This document shows, piece after piece, positions 10,187 to 20,052 of a stretch of DNA of 64,000 nt. Where the stretch lies: the NCBI RefSeq assembly GCF_031846345.1, contig NZ_JAVRHX010000003.1, forward strand, positions 62,001-126,000, in the 5' to 3' direction. This DNA comes from Glaciecola petra (lineage in GTDB: Bacteria; Pseudomonadota; Gammaproteobacteria; Enterobacterales; Alteromonadaceae). The notes beneath the pieces were generated by a model. That model did not search any database. It had not been told where the DNA came from and was given only the letters and a program-made list of their open reading frames with translations. Position 1 is the first letter of the stretch, and each line of letters starts with the position of its first letter. The position numbers were made by a program, and so were the translations under genes.

Positions 10187-10519
10187 ATTGGTGGGTCTGT
10201 ATTAAGAATGGTTTGTTTAAATTTGAAATTGATTTTTTACTCAATTTGGAACATGTATCAAAGTGGTATGCATCAGCATCGTGGGTCATCTTGAAAACTA
10301 AAAAGATTTGTTATCGAATCCGTAGTGGCTTCACAATTCGTTAAAATTGAGTAAGACTGCCTTTTTTCTACGTATGACATTCACGAAGATGGATGTTTAC
10401 CGCTGGTGAGTGTTGTAAAAGTAACACTTAATTATATTATCGTCCAGTTTTTCAATAATATTAATTTAATGTTAATAAAAAGCCGAAACAATTTCGGCTT
10501 TTTATTTTCTATCCAACAA
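10187..10519. other. Intergenic spacer between trxA and rho (rho leader)
   Basis: This 333-base stretch holds no convincing ORF. At its trxA end it carries the trxA terminator; the rest is the untranslated leader and promoter region of rho, which in enterobacteria is autoregulated by Rho-dependent attenuation. I see no rhoL-like leader peptide with a good ribosome site. Confidence 0.6.
10475..10507 (-). terminator. Intrinsic terminator of trxA
   Basis: Read on the minus strand, a perfect stem AAAGCCGAAA / TTTCGGCTTT with a short loop is followed by TTATTAAC, just past the trxA stop codon. A-runs on both sides mean it could work in both directions. Confidence 0.85.
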
Positions 10520-10846
10520 TTAAATATTATCGTCTAAAAACTCTTTTAATTGTGCCTTAGATAAGGCGCCAACCTTTGTCGCAGCTAAGGTACCGTCTTT
10601 AAATAATAACAATGTAGGTATGCTACGAATGCCATATTTTGCCGGTGTTTCGTTATTTTCTTCGACATTTAGCTTGCCAATTGTTAACCTGCCGTCGTAT
10701 TCGCTTGAAATTTCATTTAGAATTGGGGCGATCATTTTACAGGGGCCGCACCATTCTGCCCAAAAATCAACTAACACAGGACCTGATGCATTGATTACAT
10801 CGGCTTCGAATTTGTCGTCTGATAATGCGATAATTTTGTCGCTCAT
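10520..10846 (-). CDS. trxA: Thioredoxin 1
   Basis: A 108-aa cytoplasmic thiol-disulfide oxidoreductase with the canonical WCGPCK active site (C33, C36) and the cis-proline motif SIPTLLLF. It reduces protein disulfides with electrons from thioredoxin reductase and serves ribonucleotide reductase. Length is identical to the family norm. It lies upstream of rho in the same direction and divergent from rhlB, the classic gammaproteobacterial arrangement. Confidence 0.97.
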   Translation of the reverse strand: MSDKIIALSDDKFEADVINASGPVLVDFWAEWCGPCKMIAPILNEISSEYDGRLTIGKLNVEENNETPAKYGIRSIPTLLLFKDGTLAATKVGALSKAQLKEFLDDNI

Positions 10847-10947
10847 TCTTTTCTCCAGTTTAGGATTGTTGCTGAACCTGTTTCAGCGTTTCCTAATAGT
10901 GTTATATAGAAGTCGTTTTTAATGCAAGCATTGATAAGCTATAAGCT

Positions 10948-12264
10948 ATGCCACAAACACATTTAACCGATACGTTATTTTCAACCCTTTCGATCCATCC
11001 ACAAGTTCTAGCCGGACTAGATGAAGCTGGTTTCAAACAGTGTACCCCTATTCAGTCTATGAGCTTACCTCAATTACTTGAAGGTATCGACATTGCAGGT
11101 CAAGCCCAAACCGGAACAGGGAAAACTATTTCCTTTTTGGTAGCGGCTTTTCACTACTTATTGTCTAATCCTTTAGAGGACGTAAAAGGTCCTCGAGCCA
11201 TTATTATGGCACCTACAAGGGAACTTGCAGTACAAATTTATAATGACGCAGAACTCCTGAGCAAACACACAGGACTCACTGTTGCTGCCATATATGGTGG
11301 CGAAGGTTATGAAAGTCAACGGCAACAACTTGAAAAAGGTGTAGATATTTTAATTGGGACCACCGGACGTATTCTTGATTATTATAAACAAGACGTTTTT
11401 ACCCTTAAAAATATCCAAGTTGCTGTGCTAGATGAAGCTGACCGCATGTTCGATTTAGGCTTCATAAAAGATATCCGCTATTTATTTAAACGCATGCCAG
11501 AGCCAACTAAACGATTGAGTATGCTGTTTTCGGCAACATTGAGCTTTAGAGTTCAAGAACTTGCCTATGAACATATGAATAATCCAGTTCATGTTCAAAT
11601 TGCACCCGAAACAAAAACAGGCGCAGGTATCAGCGAAGAACTATTTTACCCAAGCAACGAAGATAAAGCGCTTTTATTGCTAACACTAGTTGAAGAAGAG
11701 TGGCCTGATAAAGCCATTGTTTTTGCAAATACCAAGCATGATTGCGAAAAAGTAAGTGCTTGGTTACAAGCCGACGGACATCGCGTTGGCCTGCTAAGCG
11801 GCGACGTGCAGCAAAAGAAAAGGCTGTCAATACTAGAGGACTTTACATCAGGTCAACTAGACATTTTAGTGGCAACCGATGTTGCTGCGCGAGGTTTACA
11901 CATTGATAAAGTCACACATGTGTTTAACTATGATTTACCCGACGATGCCGAAGACTACGTTCATCGCATTGGACGGACAGGTCGAGCTGGTGAATTAGGC
12001 GCTGCAATTAGTTTCGCTTGTGAACGCTATGCGCAAAACCTAACGGCTATTGAAACCTATATTGGTCATGACATACCTGTTACCGATTATAATCCACTAT
12101 ATTTGTTAGACGATGTTAAACCACCTAAAGTACATCATCGTTCAAACAGACCTCGAAATAGCAAATCTGGGCAACGATCTGGTCAACGTTCAGGGCAGCG
12201 TTCTGGCGGGGCTCGAGATAATCGAAGAGGTGGGAGACCCCCTAAAAGTGGAGCAAAAAAGTAG
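10948..12264 (+). CDS. rhlB: ATP-dependent DEAD-box RNA helicase RhlB
   Basis: A 438-aa DEAD-box helicase. The Q motif with CTPIQ, Walker A AQTGTGKT (53-60), PTRELA, DEAD (in VLDEADRMFD), SAT and HRIGRTGRAG motifs are all present in order. RhlB unwinds RNA for the RNase E degradosome. The C-terminal tail (about 390-438) is basic and repetitive, with three tandem SGQR repeats, which suits RNA binding. It is divergent from trxA across about 100 bases and 35 bases upstream of gppA, as in E. coli. Confidence 0.95.
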   Translation: MPQTHLTDTLFSTLSIHPQVLAGLDEAGFKQCTPIQSMSLPQLLEGIDIAGQAQTGTGKTISFLVAAFHYLLSNPLEDVKGPRAIIMAPTRELAVQIYNDAELLSKHTGLTVAAIYGGEGYESQRQQLEKGVDILIGTTGRILDYYKQDVFTLKNIQVAVLDEADRMFDLGFIKDIRYLFKRMPEPTKRLSMLFSATLSFRVQELAYEHMNNPVHVQIAPETKTGAGISEELFYPSNEDKALLLLTLVEEEWPDKAIVFANTKHDCEKVSAWLQADGHRVGLLSGDVQQKKRLSILEDFTSGQLDILVATDVAARGLHIDKVTHVFNYDLPDDAEDYVHRIGRTGRAGELGAAISFACERYAQNLTAIETYIGHDIPVTDYNPLYLLDDVKPPKVHHRSNRPRNSKSGQRSGQRSGQRSGGARDNRRGGRPPKSGAKK

Positions 12265-12299
12265 ACTTTCTGGCGGCAACTAGGAAGGAGGTAAGTTAG

Positions 12300-13874
12300 A
12301 TGTTTGCTGATGTTAGTAACCGCGGCGAGTTAAGCAACACAAGTCTACAAGACGAGTATTATGCTGCAGTAGATCTTGGTTCAAACAGTTTTCATATGGT
12401 TATTGTGAGGGTGCTCGCAGGCAGTGTGCAGATTGTGAGCAAAAATAAGCATAAAGTCAGACTGGCGGCTGGGCTTGATGATGACAATCTGTTGTCACAA
12501 GAAGCGATTGACCGTGGACTTACCTGTATCCGAAGTTTTGCCGAAAAACTGCAAGACATTCCATCTAACAACCTGAAAATTGTGGCTACGGCGACTTTAC
12601 GCTTAGCCACCAACGCCAATGAATTTATTGCCCCCGCGGAAGAAATTTTAAAACATAAACTACAAGTTATTAGTGGTGAAGAAGAAGCTCGCCAAATATT
12701 TCTTGGGGTGGCTTATACTTCAGCTAACCGGGGAAATACTCTTGTTATTGATATTGGCGGCGCCAGCACCGAAATTATTATAGGGCGAGATCTACAAGCT
12801 GTTCACCTTACTAGTATCAACATGGGTTGTGTGACGTATATGGAAAACTACTTTCCAGATGGTGAGTTGAGCGAAGACAACTTCAATAATGCGTATCAAG
12901 CGGCTAAACTCGCTTTAAAACCCTTTATTAACCCATTCTTATGTTTTGACTGGGAGCAATGCCTCGGCGCCTCTGGTACGCCACAGGCTGTTACTCAAAT
13001 ACTGGTGAAGCAAGGTATTAACGATGCAATAAAACTCAAATATCTTTATCAGTTGCGCGACACATGCATAAGCCAATCCCATGTTGCTCATCTTACAATT
13101 GATGGATTGCCTGCCAGCCGCCAGGCTATTTTTCCGAGTGGTTTAGCGATTCTTATTGCCATATTTGAAACCTTAGAAATAAAGAACATGCAAATTGCCG
13201 GAGGTGCGCTACGCGAAGGAATTATTTATGGCATGCTCGACAATTATCAAAAATCTGACCGACGTCAACAAGGCATAAATCAGCTTATATCAAAATTTCA
13301 CATAGACCCTACACAAAGCAAGCGTGCTAGTTTAATTGTAAGAAAGCTTTGTATTCAAATGTGTGAGCAAACAACGGTTTGTGATTATGACACTCAGGGC
13401 ATAGCCTCTACAGCAGCTGCTTTACACGAAATTGGCTTACATATAGGGTATAAATCCTATCATGAGCACGGTGCATACTTACTGAATCATGTAGAAATAA
13501 CAGGTTATACAAGCTTACAACGTATGATGGTGAGAGACCTTGTCAGCATGCAACGATTACCAATAGATGTATCCACGTTGGCGAACTATAGCCAAGATTT
13601 ACAAATTATGCTCATATCGTGCCTTCGGGTACTCAGGCTCAGTATTATTCTTGTTGGCCGCAGAAAAGATGACGCCATTCCTGAAGTCAAGCTGCAGGTA
13701 GAAAAAGATCACTGGTACTTAGTACTACCGGCAGACATAAAAAATAAATATCCTCTCATTCATACTGAGCTTGTCCACGAGTGCTGGCTGCAGCACAAAG
13801 CAGGTTGGAAACTTACTCTGACGATGCAAACAGATTTATCAGAAGGAATAAGCGTCGTTAACGCAAGCGTTTAA
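12300..13874 (+). CDS. gppA: Ppx/GppA phosphatase (guanosine pentaphosphatase/exopolyphosphatase)
   Basis: A 524-aa actin-fold phosphatase. YYAAVDLGSNSFHMVI (phosphate-1 motif) near residue 22, VIDIGGASTEIIIG (phosphate-2) near 150 and a C-terminal HD-like helical domain are visible. It removes the terminal phosphate of pppGpp to give ppGpp, or degrades polyphosphate. A strong AAGGAGGT ribosome site precedes ATG 12300. It follows rhlB as in E. coli, which favours GppA over Ppx. Its 3' end overlaps the convergent ubiB by 17 bases. Confidence 0.9.
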   Translation: MFADVSNRGELSNTSLQDEYYAAVDLGSNSFHMVIVRVLAGSVQIVSKNKHKVRLAAGLDDDNLLSQEAIDRGLTCIRSFAEKLQDIPSNNLKIVATATLRLATNANEFIAPAEEILKHKLQVISGEEEARQIFLGVAYTSANRGNTLVIDIGGASTEIIIGRDLQAVHLTSINMGCVTYMENYFPDGELSEDNFNNAYQAAKLALKPFINPFLCFDWEQCLGASGTPQAVTQILVKQGINDAIKLKYLYQLRDTCISQSHVAHLTIDGLPASRQAIFPSGLAILIAIFETLEIKNMQIAGGALREGIIYGMLDNYQKSDRRQQGINQLISKFHIDPTQSKRASLIVRKLCIQMCEQTTVCDYDTQGIASTAAALHEIGLHIGYKSYHEHGAYLLNHVEITGYTSLQRMMVRDLVSMQRLPIDVSTLANYSQDLQIMLISCLRVLRLSIILVGRRKDDAIPEVKLQVEKDHWYLVLPADIKNKYPLIHTELVHECWLQHKAGWKLTLTMQTDLSEGISVVNASV

Positions 13875-15486
13875 ACGATAAATACCACGACACTGCAGCA
13901 ATAATTGCGCTGCCCGACGCTAAAAACCAATGCGGTCCAAACACATAGAGCACCGCCGCAGCGATAGAGAAAGTAATTGCTACCTTACCGTACATGCGTG
14001 CATATTGAATATTTGCTTGCATCTCCAATAATTCTCGATGCTGCTGTTCTTGTTGAAACGGCATTTGTTTGAGCTGCTTTAAGGTGTCGTAAAGTAAATC
14101 AGGTATTTCAGGTAGCTTTTCTGACCAAAATGGTAGCGCGTCTTTTACTTTATTAAACATTGCTTTAGGCCCAATTTGCTCTTGCATCCAATTTTCCAAA
14201 AATGGTTTTGCCGTTTGCCACAAGTCTAATTGTGGATATAGTGTTCTACCCAAACCTTCTACGTATAACAATGTTTTCTGTAACAATACTAACTGAGGTT
14301 GAACCTGCATATTGAATCGTCTAGCTGTGTTGAACAACTGCAGCAATACGTTGCCAAATGAAATGTCCTCTAAGGGTTTTTGGAATATCGGCTCACAAAC
14401 GGTGCGAACGGCCATTTCAAAATCGTTAATGTCAGTGTCAGCCGGCACCCATCCTGAATCAACATGTAATTCAGCCACCTTCCGATAGTCGCGATTAAAA
14501 AAGGCAATGAAATTTTCGGCTAAATATCGTTTATCCTGCTTATTTAGTGTCCCCACAATGCCATAATCAATGCCAATATATTTTGGATTTTCTGGGTGTT
14601 TACGCGACACAAATATATTCCCGGGATGCATATCGGCGTGGAAAAAACTATCGCGAAAAACTTGTGTAAAAAAGACCTCAACACCACGTTCTGCCAACAA
14701 CTTTAAGTTAGTGTTTTGTGCTTTCAAAGCCTTCATATCAGACACAGGAATGCCGTAAATACGCTCCATTACAATGACGTTAGTTCGGCAATGGTCACTA
14801 TAAAACGCGGGGACATAAAGCGCATCAGATTCTTCAAAATTACGTTTTATTTGAATGCCATTGGCACTTTCTCTAAGCAAATCGAGTTCATCTAAGATGG
14901 TTCTGCGATATTCCTTTACCACCTCAACCGGACGTAATCTTTTACCATCAGGCAACCATTTTTGAATAATACTGGCTACACCAATAAGCAAGTCAACATC
15001 AGCTTCAATTGTTCGCTTGATGTTAGGCCTTAACACCTTAACCACTACGTCTTTACCATCTTCTTTAAGCACTGCACTGTGCACCTGTGCAACCGATGCG
15101 GATGCTAATGGACTCTCATCAAAATTAGAAAACAACTCATCCAGGCTAGTAAGTCCCAACGCCTTTTTAATAATGGTTTGAGCTTCGTCAGAGTCAAACG
15201 GTACCACTTTGTCTTGTAATAGACTGAGCTCATCAATCATGTCACTGGGCAAAAGATCGCGTCTAGTAGACAGCATTTGCCCAAATTTAATAAACACTGG
15301 GCCAAGAGATTGCAGCGCTAATCGTAAACGTTGTGCTTTGCTTTCTTTTTTATGCTTATTTGGCCACCAGAACACACATCTCCTCAGGACTTTCATATAC
15401 CAAGGACGAAAACGTTTAGGGATAAGTTCGTCTAGCCCATAAGTAAGCAGTACACTACCAATTCTTGCTGTCCGTCTTATTTTCAT
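13858..15486 (-). CDS. ubiB: Ubiquinone biosynthesis ATPase/kinase-like protein UbiB
   Basis: A 542-aa member of the ABC1/ADCK/UbiB atypical kinase family, needed for ubiquinone synthesis. The family's KxGQ motif is visible in FIKFGQMLSTRRDLLP, and HADMHPGNIFV and GIDYGIVG give the catalytic and metal-binding loops. Two C-terminal TM helices (about 497-540) anchor it in the inner membrane. It is the last gene of ubiE-ubiJ-ubiB, with its ATG overlapping the ubiJ stop by 4 bases (translational coupling), and overlaps gppA tail-to-tail. Confidence 0.96.
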   Translation of the reverse strand: MKIRRTARIGSVLLTYGLDELIPKRFRPWYMKVLRRCVFWWPNKHKKESKAQRLRLALQSLGPVFIKFGQMLSTRRDLLPSDMIDELSLLQDKVVPFDSDEAQTIIKKALGLTSLDELFSNFDESPLASASVAQVHSAVLKEDGKDVVVKVLRPNIKRTIEADVDLLIGVASIIQKWLPDGKRLRPVEVVKEYRRTILDELDLLRESANGIQIKRNFEESDALYVPAFYSDHCRTNVIVMERIYGIPVSDMKALKAQNTNLKLLAERGVEVFFTQVFRDSFFHADMHPGNIFVSRKHPENPKYIGIDYGIVGTLNKQDKRYLAENFIAFFNRDYRKVAELHVDSGWVPADTDINDFEMAVRTVCEPIFQKPLEDISFGNVLLQLFNTARRFNMQVQPQLVLLQKTLLYVEGLGRTLYPQLDLWQTAKPFLENWMQEQIGPKAMFNKVKDALPFWSEKLPEIPDLLYDTLKQLKQMPFQQEQQHRELLEMQANIQYARMYGKVAITFSIAAAVLYVFGPHWFLASGSAIIAAVSWYLSFKRLR

Positions 15487-16142
15487 GGTTTTGGTAGCCT
15501 CGTTTTTCGCTGCTTTTCCAAACAGGATATTCTGGCCTCTAACGCATCTACGTCGTGTTTAAGTTGATTGACTTCATCGCTAAAATTAATCGCCATTATC
15601 TTTCTAACACCTAAAGGTTTTTCATCTAAAGCTGCATCGCTAAAACTTTGTAATAATAAAGATAATTGCTGATTCGCTTGTTCAAATACTTTTTTTCCAG
15701 TCTGATTTACCTGATAAGCTGCAACATCGCCAATATACTTTGACAAAACCTCTTCCATATCGAGTTCTAGCTTATCAAACATAGACCCTAGGCTTTGTAA
15801 AATTGATAAGTCACCCGCAAAATCTAGTTGCCCAGATTTAATAAGCGTGGTTATTTGGTTGTTCTGCTTGATTTTTTCTAGAGCAAATAGCGACAAACTC
15901 ACCCAACATTCATCGTCGGACAATTCATCTGGCATGGTGTTAAACAGGCCCTCTTCATCCGTAACTATATTCACTTCGTCTTTGGCAAAGTTAAAGCTTA
16001 AGGCTAGGTTCCACTCTTGAATATGGATAATACAGGTTTTGCCATACAATGGTGCTAACACTTCGTCACTGTTATTAGCCCAACGCAAAGCTTGATTTAT
16101 AGCCGCTTCAATAGCAGCAGTAAAAATCTGTTTGGTTGGCAT
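15483..16142 (-). CDS. ubiJ: Ubiquinone biosynthesis accessory factor UbiJ (SCP2 domain)
   Basis: A 219-aa protein with an SCP2 lipid-binding-like fold in its first half and a C-terminal coiled coil (about 185-212, VNQLKHDVDALEARISCLEKQ). UbiJ scaffolds the soluble Ubi complex with UbiK and binds ubiquinone intermediates. Assignment rests on both the domain layout and the position between ubiE and ubiB. It overlaps ubiE by one base and ubiB by four. Confidence 0.92.
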   Translation of the reverse strand: MPTKQIFTAAIEAAINQALRWANNSDEVLAPLYGKTCIIHIQEWNLALSFNFAKDEVNIVTDEEGLFNTMPDELSDDECWVSLSLFALEKIKQNNQITTLIKSGQLDFAGDLSILQSLGSMFDKLELDMEEVLSKYIGDVAAYQVNQTGKKVFEQANQQLSLLLQSFSDAALDEKPLGVRKIMAINFSDEVNQLKHDVDALEARISCLEKQRKTRLPKP

Positions 16143-16933
16143 TAAAACTTAAACCCTCTATGCAAAGCTACAATACCGCCGGTTAAATTATGATAAGAAG
16201 TCTGTTCGAAACCAACTTCTTGCATCATTCCCTCGAGCGTTTCTTGATCGGGATGCATACGGATAGACTCAGCCAAGTAGCGATAACTGTCGGCATCATT
16301 GGCAACTAACTTGCCCATTTGCGGTAAAATATGGAACGAATAGGCATCGTATATCTTGCTTAACGCTTCGGTTTCAGGTTTCGAAAATTCCAACACCAAT
16401 AAACGGCCTCCTGGCTTTAACACTCTAAACATCGATGCTAAGGCCTTTGATTTGTCGGTAACATTTCGTAAGCCAAAAGCAATAGTGATCAAATCAAAAT
16501 GATTATCAGGAAAAGGCAAGGCTTCGGCGTTAGCTTGAACATAATGCAAGTTACCCATAATGCCTTTATTGATAAGTTTTTCTTTTCCTACATTCAGCAT
16601 AGAATGATTGATATCGGCTAGTATTACCTGCCCTGTTGGGCCGACTATTTTTGAGAACTTAGCCGCTAAATCTCCTGTACCGCCAGCTAAATCTAGCACT
16701 TTTTGACCCGCTCGCACGCCGCTACAATCAATGGTAAATCGTTTCCATACTCGATGAATGCCAAAGGACATAAGGTCGTTCATGATGTCGTATTTCGCCG
16801 CAACTGAGTGAAAAACTTCAGCTACCATGTCTTGTTTCTGATCTTTATCTACTTGCGTAAAGCCAAAATCAGTGGTTTTTGCCTCAGCGGGGGCATTTGT
16901 TGATGCTTGATTTTTATCTTGGGTAATTGTCAT
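16142..16933 (-). CDS. ubiE: Ubiquinone/menaquinone biosynthesis C-methyltransferase UbiE
   Basis: A 263-aa SAM-dependent methyltransferase. The SAM-binding motif VLDLAGGTGDLA, the family blocks FHSVAAKYDIMNDLMSFGIHR and ITIAFGLRNVTD, and the HRGFKF C-terminus are canonical. It methylates the benzoquinol ring in ubiquinone (and demethylmenaquinol in menaquinone) synthesis. It is the first gene of the ubiE-ubiJ-ubiB unit. Confidence 0.97.
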   Translation of the reverse strand: MTITQDKNQASTNAPAEAKTTDFGFTQVDKDQKQDMVAEVFHSVAAKYDIMNDLMSFGIHRVWKRFTIDCSGVRAGQKVLDLAGGTGDLAAKFSKIVGPTGQVILADINHSMLNVGKEKLINKGIMGNLHYVQANAEALPFPDNHFDLITIAFGLRNVTDKSKALASMFRVLKPGGRLLVLEFSKPETEALSKIYDAYSFHILPQMGKLVANDADSYRYLAESIRMHPDQETLEGMMQEVGFEQTSYHNLTGGIVALHRGFKF

Positions 16934-17076
16934 GTTTATTCTTAAGTACTGTTAGCGGCCCAAGGCGCTCAAGTCGTTGACAAAAGCGCTGCAGGTCAAT
17001 TGTTATTAGTGTAGCGCAAAGGCGTCGCAACTAACAGGTTTGGCGTTTACACAAATACAATAACGCCTTATCTAAT

Positions 17077-17763
17077 TTACAGGTGGTTGTCACCCACACT
17101 CATTGAAAGGATTTGGCTGATTTCTTGCAAAGAGCGGCCAGATTCTTGCTGCCATTGATTAAATTGGTTTTGTATGGCGGTAAGGCTGCGCTTTGAGCGA
17201 CTCGAACCTTCGATTAAATCGCGTGCAACAAAGTATCCTTCTACATCGCGGCTAATTAAAAAAGTATCAACACCCAAAAACCGCAAGGCATAAGGACCAG
17301 TATTACCACCCAAGCGCGCACCATTTTTCTTCAAAAAATCCCACAAACCAATAACATTATTTGTTTCCCAGTCAGCAACAAACTTAGCAAAGCTGCCATG
17401 TTCCTGCTGAATACTTTTTATCATCAGCGCATTCTCGCGAATAGTGCGTACTTTGGTAAGGTTGCGAATAATCTCGGGGTTGGTGGCCTTTTTCTCTAGC
17501 ATTTCGTCAGGTATTAACAACATTTTTTCTATGTCAAAATCGAAAAATTCCTTCTCAAAGTTTGGCCACTTTTGCCTTACCACACGCCAAACAAAGCCAG
17601 ATTGAAATACTTTTTTAGTAAACTCCGCTAAAAATCGATCGTCTCCAATCTTTTTTACCTCGGCCGGCGACAAGGGCTGCCCCACTTTAGCTTCAAGAGC
17701 ATTGTCAGAGCCTTTTCGTTTTGCTGCCCTTGTGTATATTCGTGAAAATTTTTCAGCCGCCAT
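17077..17763 (-). CDS. DNA-3-methyladenine glycosylase I-like protein
   Basis: A 228-aa protein resembling the Tag (3-methyladenine DNA glycosylase I) HhH-type fold: an FLAEFTKKVFQSGFVWRVV helix, the middle block KVRTIRENALMI, and GGNTGPYALRFLGVDTFLISRDV. Such enzymes excise 3-methyladenine during base excision repair. It lacks the obvious Cys/His zinc ligands of E. coli Tag, so the substrate is unsure. The start at 17763 is chosen for its GAGAGG ribosome site; a longer in-frame start at 17778 adds five residues. It sits between prlC and ubiE on the same strand. Confidence 0.78.
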   Translation of the reverse strand: MAAEKFSRIYTRAAKRKGSDNALEAKVGQPLSPAEVKKIGDDRFLAEFTKKVFQSGFVWRVVRQKWPNFEKEFFDFDIEKMLLIPDEMLEKKATNPEIIRNLTKVRTIRENALMIKSIQQEHGSFAKFVADWETNNVIGLWDFLKKNGARLGGNTGPYALRFLGVDTFLISRDVEGYFVARDLIEGSSRSKRSLTAIQNQFNQWQQESGRSLQEISQILSMSVGDNHL

Positions 17764-17799
17764 TGCTTTTCCTCTCAATAAACTAATTTTGTGTTTACG

Positions 17800-19851
17800 C
17801 TAGTTTATCCCAGAGTGCCTGAGCAAAGCATCGGTGCTCGGCTCTCTGCCCCGAAACGCTTTGAAAAGCTCCATAGGTTCTTTTGACCCGCCCATTTCAA
17901 GCACGTTTGTGAGGAAAGCTTGACCCACATCAGCATTAAAAATTCCCTCTTCTTCAAACTTTGAGAAAGCGTCCGACGACAATACTTCTGCCCACTTATA
18001 GCTGTAATAACCTGCAGCATAACCGCCCGCAAAAATGTGGCCAAAGCTATTTTGGAATTTGTTAAACGAAGGCGGAATAGTCACAGATACTTTTTCGCGT
18101 ACATTATCTAAGACCGCTTGTACCGATTTTTCTGCAGTAGTTTGCTGATGCAAAGTAAAGTCGAATAAAGAAAATTCTAGTTGACGTACCATTTGCATGG
18201 CCGATTGGAAGTTGCGCGCGGCTAACATTTTATCGAGCAAGTCTTGGGGTAGCGACTCGCCAGTTTCATAGTGCCCTGAAATGAAAGCTAAGGCTTCTGG
18301 TTGCCAACACCAGTTTTCTAAAAACTGGCTAGGTAACTCTACTGCATCCCACGCCACACCATTTATTCCCGATACACCAGCTACATCTATTTTGGTGAGC
18401 ATATGATGAATACCATGACCAAACTCATGGAATAAGGTAATGACTTCGTCGTGTGTAAATAGCGCTGGTTTGTCACCCACTGGCCCTGAGAAGTTGCAAG
18501 TTAAATAGGCCACTGGCGATTGCAAAGTACCGTCTGCTTTAGTGCGACGCACTCGACACTCATCCATCCAAGCGCCACCGCGTTTTTTCACTCTTGCATA
18601 TAAGTCTAGGTAGAAAGCACCTCGCAACTCACCAGCAGCGTCGTGTATTTCAAAATAGCGGGCGTCTTTATGCCAAGTATCCACATCGGTAACTTGCACA
18701 ACTTGCAAGCCATATAAGCGTGATACCACTTCGAACAAACCCGATAGTACTTTGTCTTCAGGGAAGTAAGGTCGTAACTCTTCGTCTGACACAGCATAAG
18801 TGCGCTGCTTCAATTTTTCGCCATAATAAGGATAATCCCATGCTTCTAGCGCCGGCACGCCATATTCGCTTTCAGCGAACGCGATTATTTCGTCTTTCTC
18901 TTTTTGCGCCTGTGGCTTTGAGCGCTTCGCTAAATCATTTAGAAAGGCGGTTACTTGGCCTTGATTTTCAGCCATTTTTGTCGCCAAAGAATAATCCGCA
19001 TAATTCTCGAAACCCAGCAGTTGCGCAAGTTCAGTTCGTAAGGCAAGGGTTTCATCAATAATGCCTGCGTTGTCGAATTTGCCCTCAGTTATGTCTTCAT
19101 CAGACGCCCTTGTCACATAAGCGCGGTACATTTCTTCACGTAAATGGCGGTTGTCAGCGTACATCATCACTGGCAAATAACTCGGTATATCGAGAGTGAA
19201 CAGGTAACCTTGTAAGTCTTTTTGATGAGCTGCTTGCGCCGCTGCTTCTAACGCACTTTCGGGTAAACCACTTAAACTCTCTTTGTCACTCACGTGTTTA
19301 GTAAAGGCTAAGGTTGCATCCATCAAGTTATTTGAAAACTGTGATGATAAATCTGACAGTCGTGATTTGAGCTTGGCGTATGTTTCTTTCTTATCTTCAT
19401 CTAACGCGACACCCGATAAAGTAAAGTCTCGCACACCATTGGTGATTACTTTTTGCTGCGCTTCACTTAAAACAGTAAAGGCCTCTGAATCTTGTAATGT
19501 TTGATAAAGTTTATATAAGCCTTCATGCTGCCCTACAAAAGTTGAATACTCCGACAAGAGTGGCAAACAAGCATCGTGCGCTTCCCGTAGGTCATCACTA
19601 CTAACTACAGAATTCATATGGCTAATCGGTGAAAACAACTTACCTAATTGATCATCTGCCTCTTCTAATCGCAACACAACATTTTCATAACTAAGCTCTG
19701 CGTTTGCAACAGCGTCCTCAATGGCTTGTTTGCATGCCCCTATCGCTTGCTCAACTTGTGAGACAATTTCACTGGTGTCGATTGCACTGAAAACAGGATT
19801 ATTTGATAAATCGCTTAGGGCTTGGGTGGGAGAAATTTGTTTGATATTCAT
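17800..19851 (-). CDS. prlC: Oligopeptidase A (M3 metallopeptidase)
   Basis: A 683-aa cytoplasmic zinc peptidase of family M3 that clears short peptides, including cleaved signal peptides. The zinc site HEFGH is at about H475-H479 inside TLFHEFGHGIHHML, and the GVAWDAVELPSQFLENW block of oligopeptidase A follows. Length matches E. coli PrlC (680). No signal peptide. The Tag-like gene starts 36 bases downstream. Confidence 0.96.
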   Translation of the reverse strand: MNIKQISPTQALSDLSNNPVFSAIDTSEIVSQVEQAIGACKQAIEDAVANAELSYENVVLRLEEADDQLGKLFSPISHMNSVVSSDDLREAHDACLPLLSEYSTFVGQHEGLYKLYQTLQDSEAFTVLSEAQQKVITNGVRDFTLSGVALDEDKKETYAKLKSRLSDLSSQFSNNLMDATLAFTKHVSDKESLSGLPESALEAAAQAAHQKDLQGYLFTLDIPSYLPVMMYADNRHLREEMYRAYVTRASDEDITEGKFDNAGIIDETLALRTELAQLLGFENYADYSLATKMAENQGQVTAFLNDLAKRSKPQAQKEKDEIIAFAESEYGVPALEAWDYPYYGEKLKQRTYAVSDEELRPYFPEDKVLSGLFEVVSRLYGLQVVQVTDVDTWHKDARYFEIHDAAGELRGAFYLDLYARVKKRGGAWMDECRVRRTKADGTLQSPVAYLTCNFSGPVGDKPALFTHDEVITLFHEFGHGIHHMLTKIDVAGVSGINGVAWDAVELPSQFLENWCWQPEALAFISGHYETGESLPQDLLDKMLAARNFQSAMQMVRQLEFSLFDFTLHQQTTAEKSVQAVLDNVREKVSVTIPPSFNKFQNSFGHIFAGGYAAGYYSYKWAEVLSSDAFSKFEEEGIFNADVGQAFLTNVLEMGGSKEPMELFKAFRGREPSTDALLRHSGIN

Positions 19852-20052
19852 AATGGACGGCTACTCAAGTTGTTACGACAAATTCGTATAAGCTATATTA
19901 ATGATATAAGAGTGGGGTAATTTTGCTAAAAAACAATAGAAATTTATACTTCGCCTCAATATTTAATCAAGAAAGTTTTGCAATGAAAACTTGAATTAAT
20001 CGGTCTAGTCGTCATAGTTAATACATAACCAAAAAATGGAAAGTATAATCTC

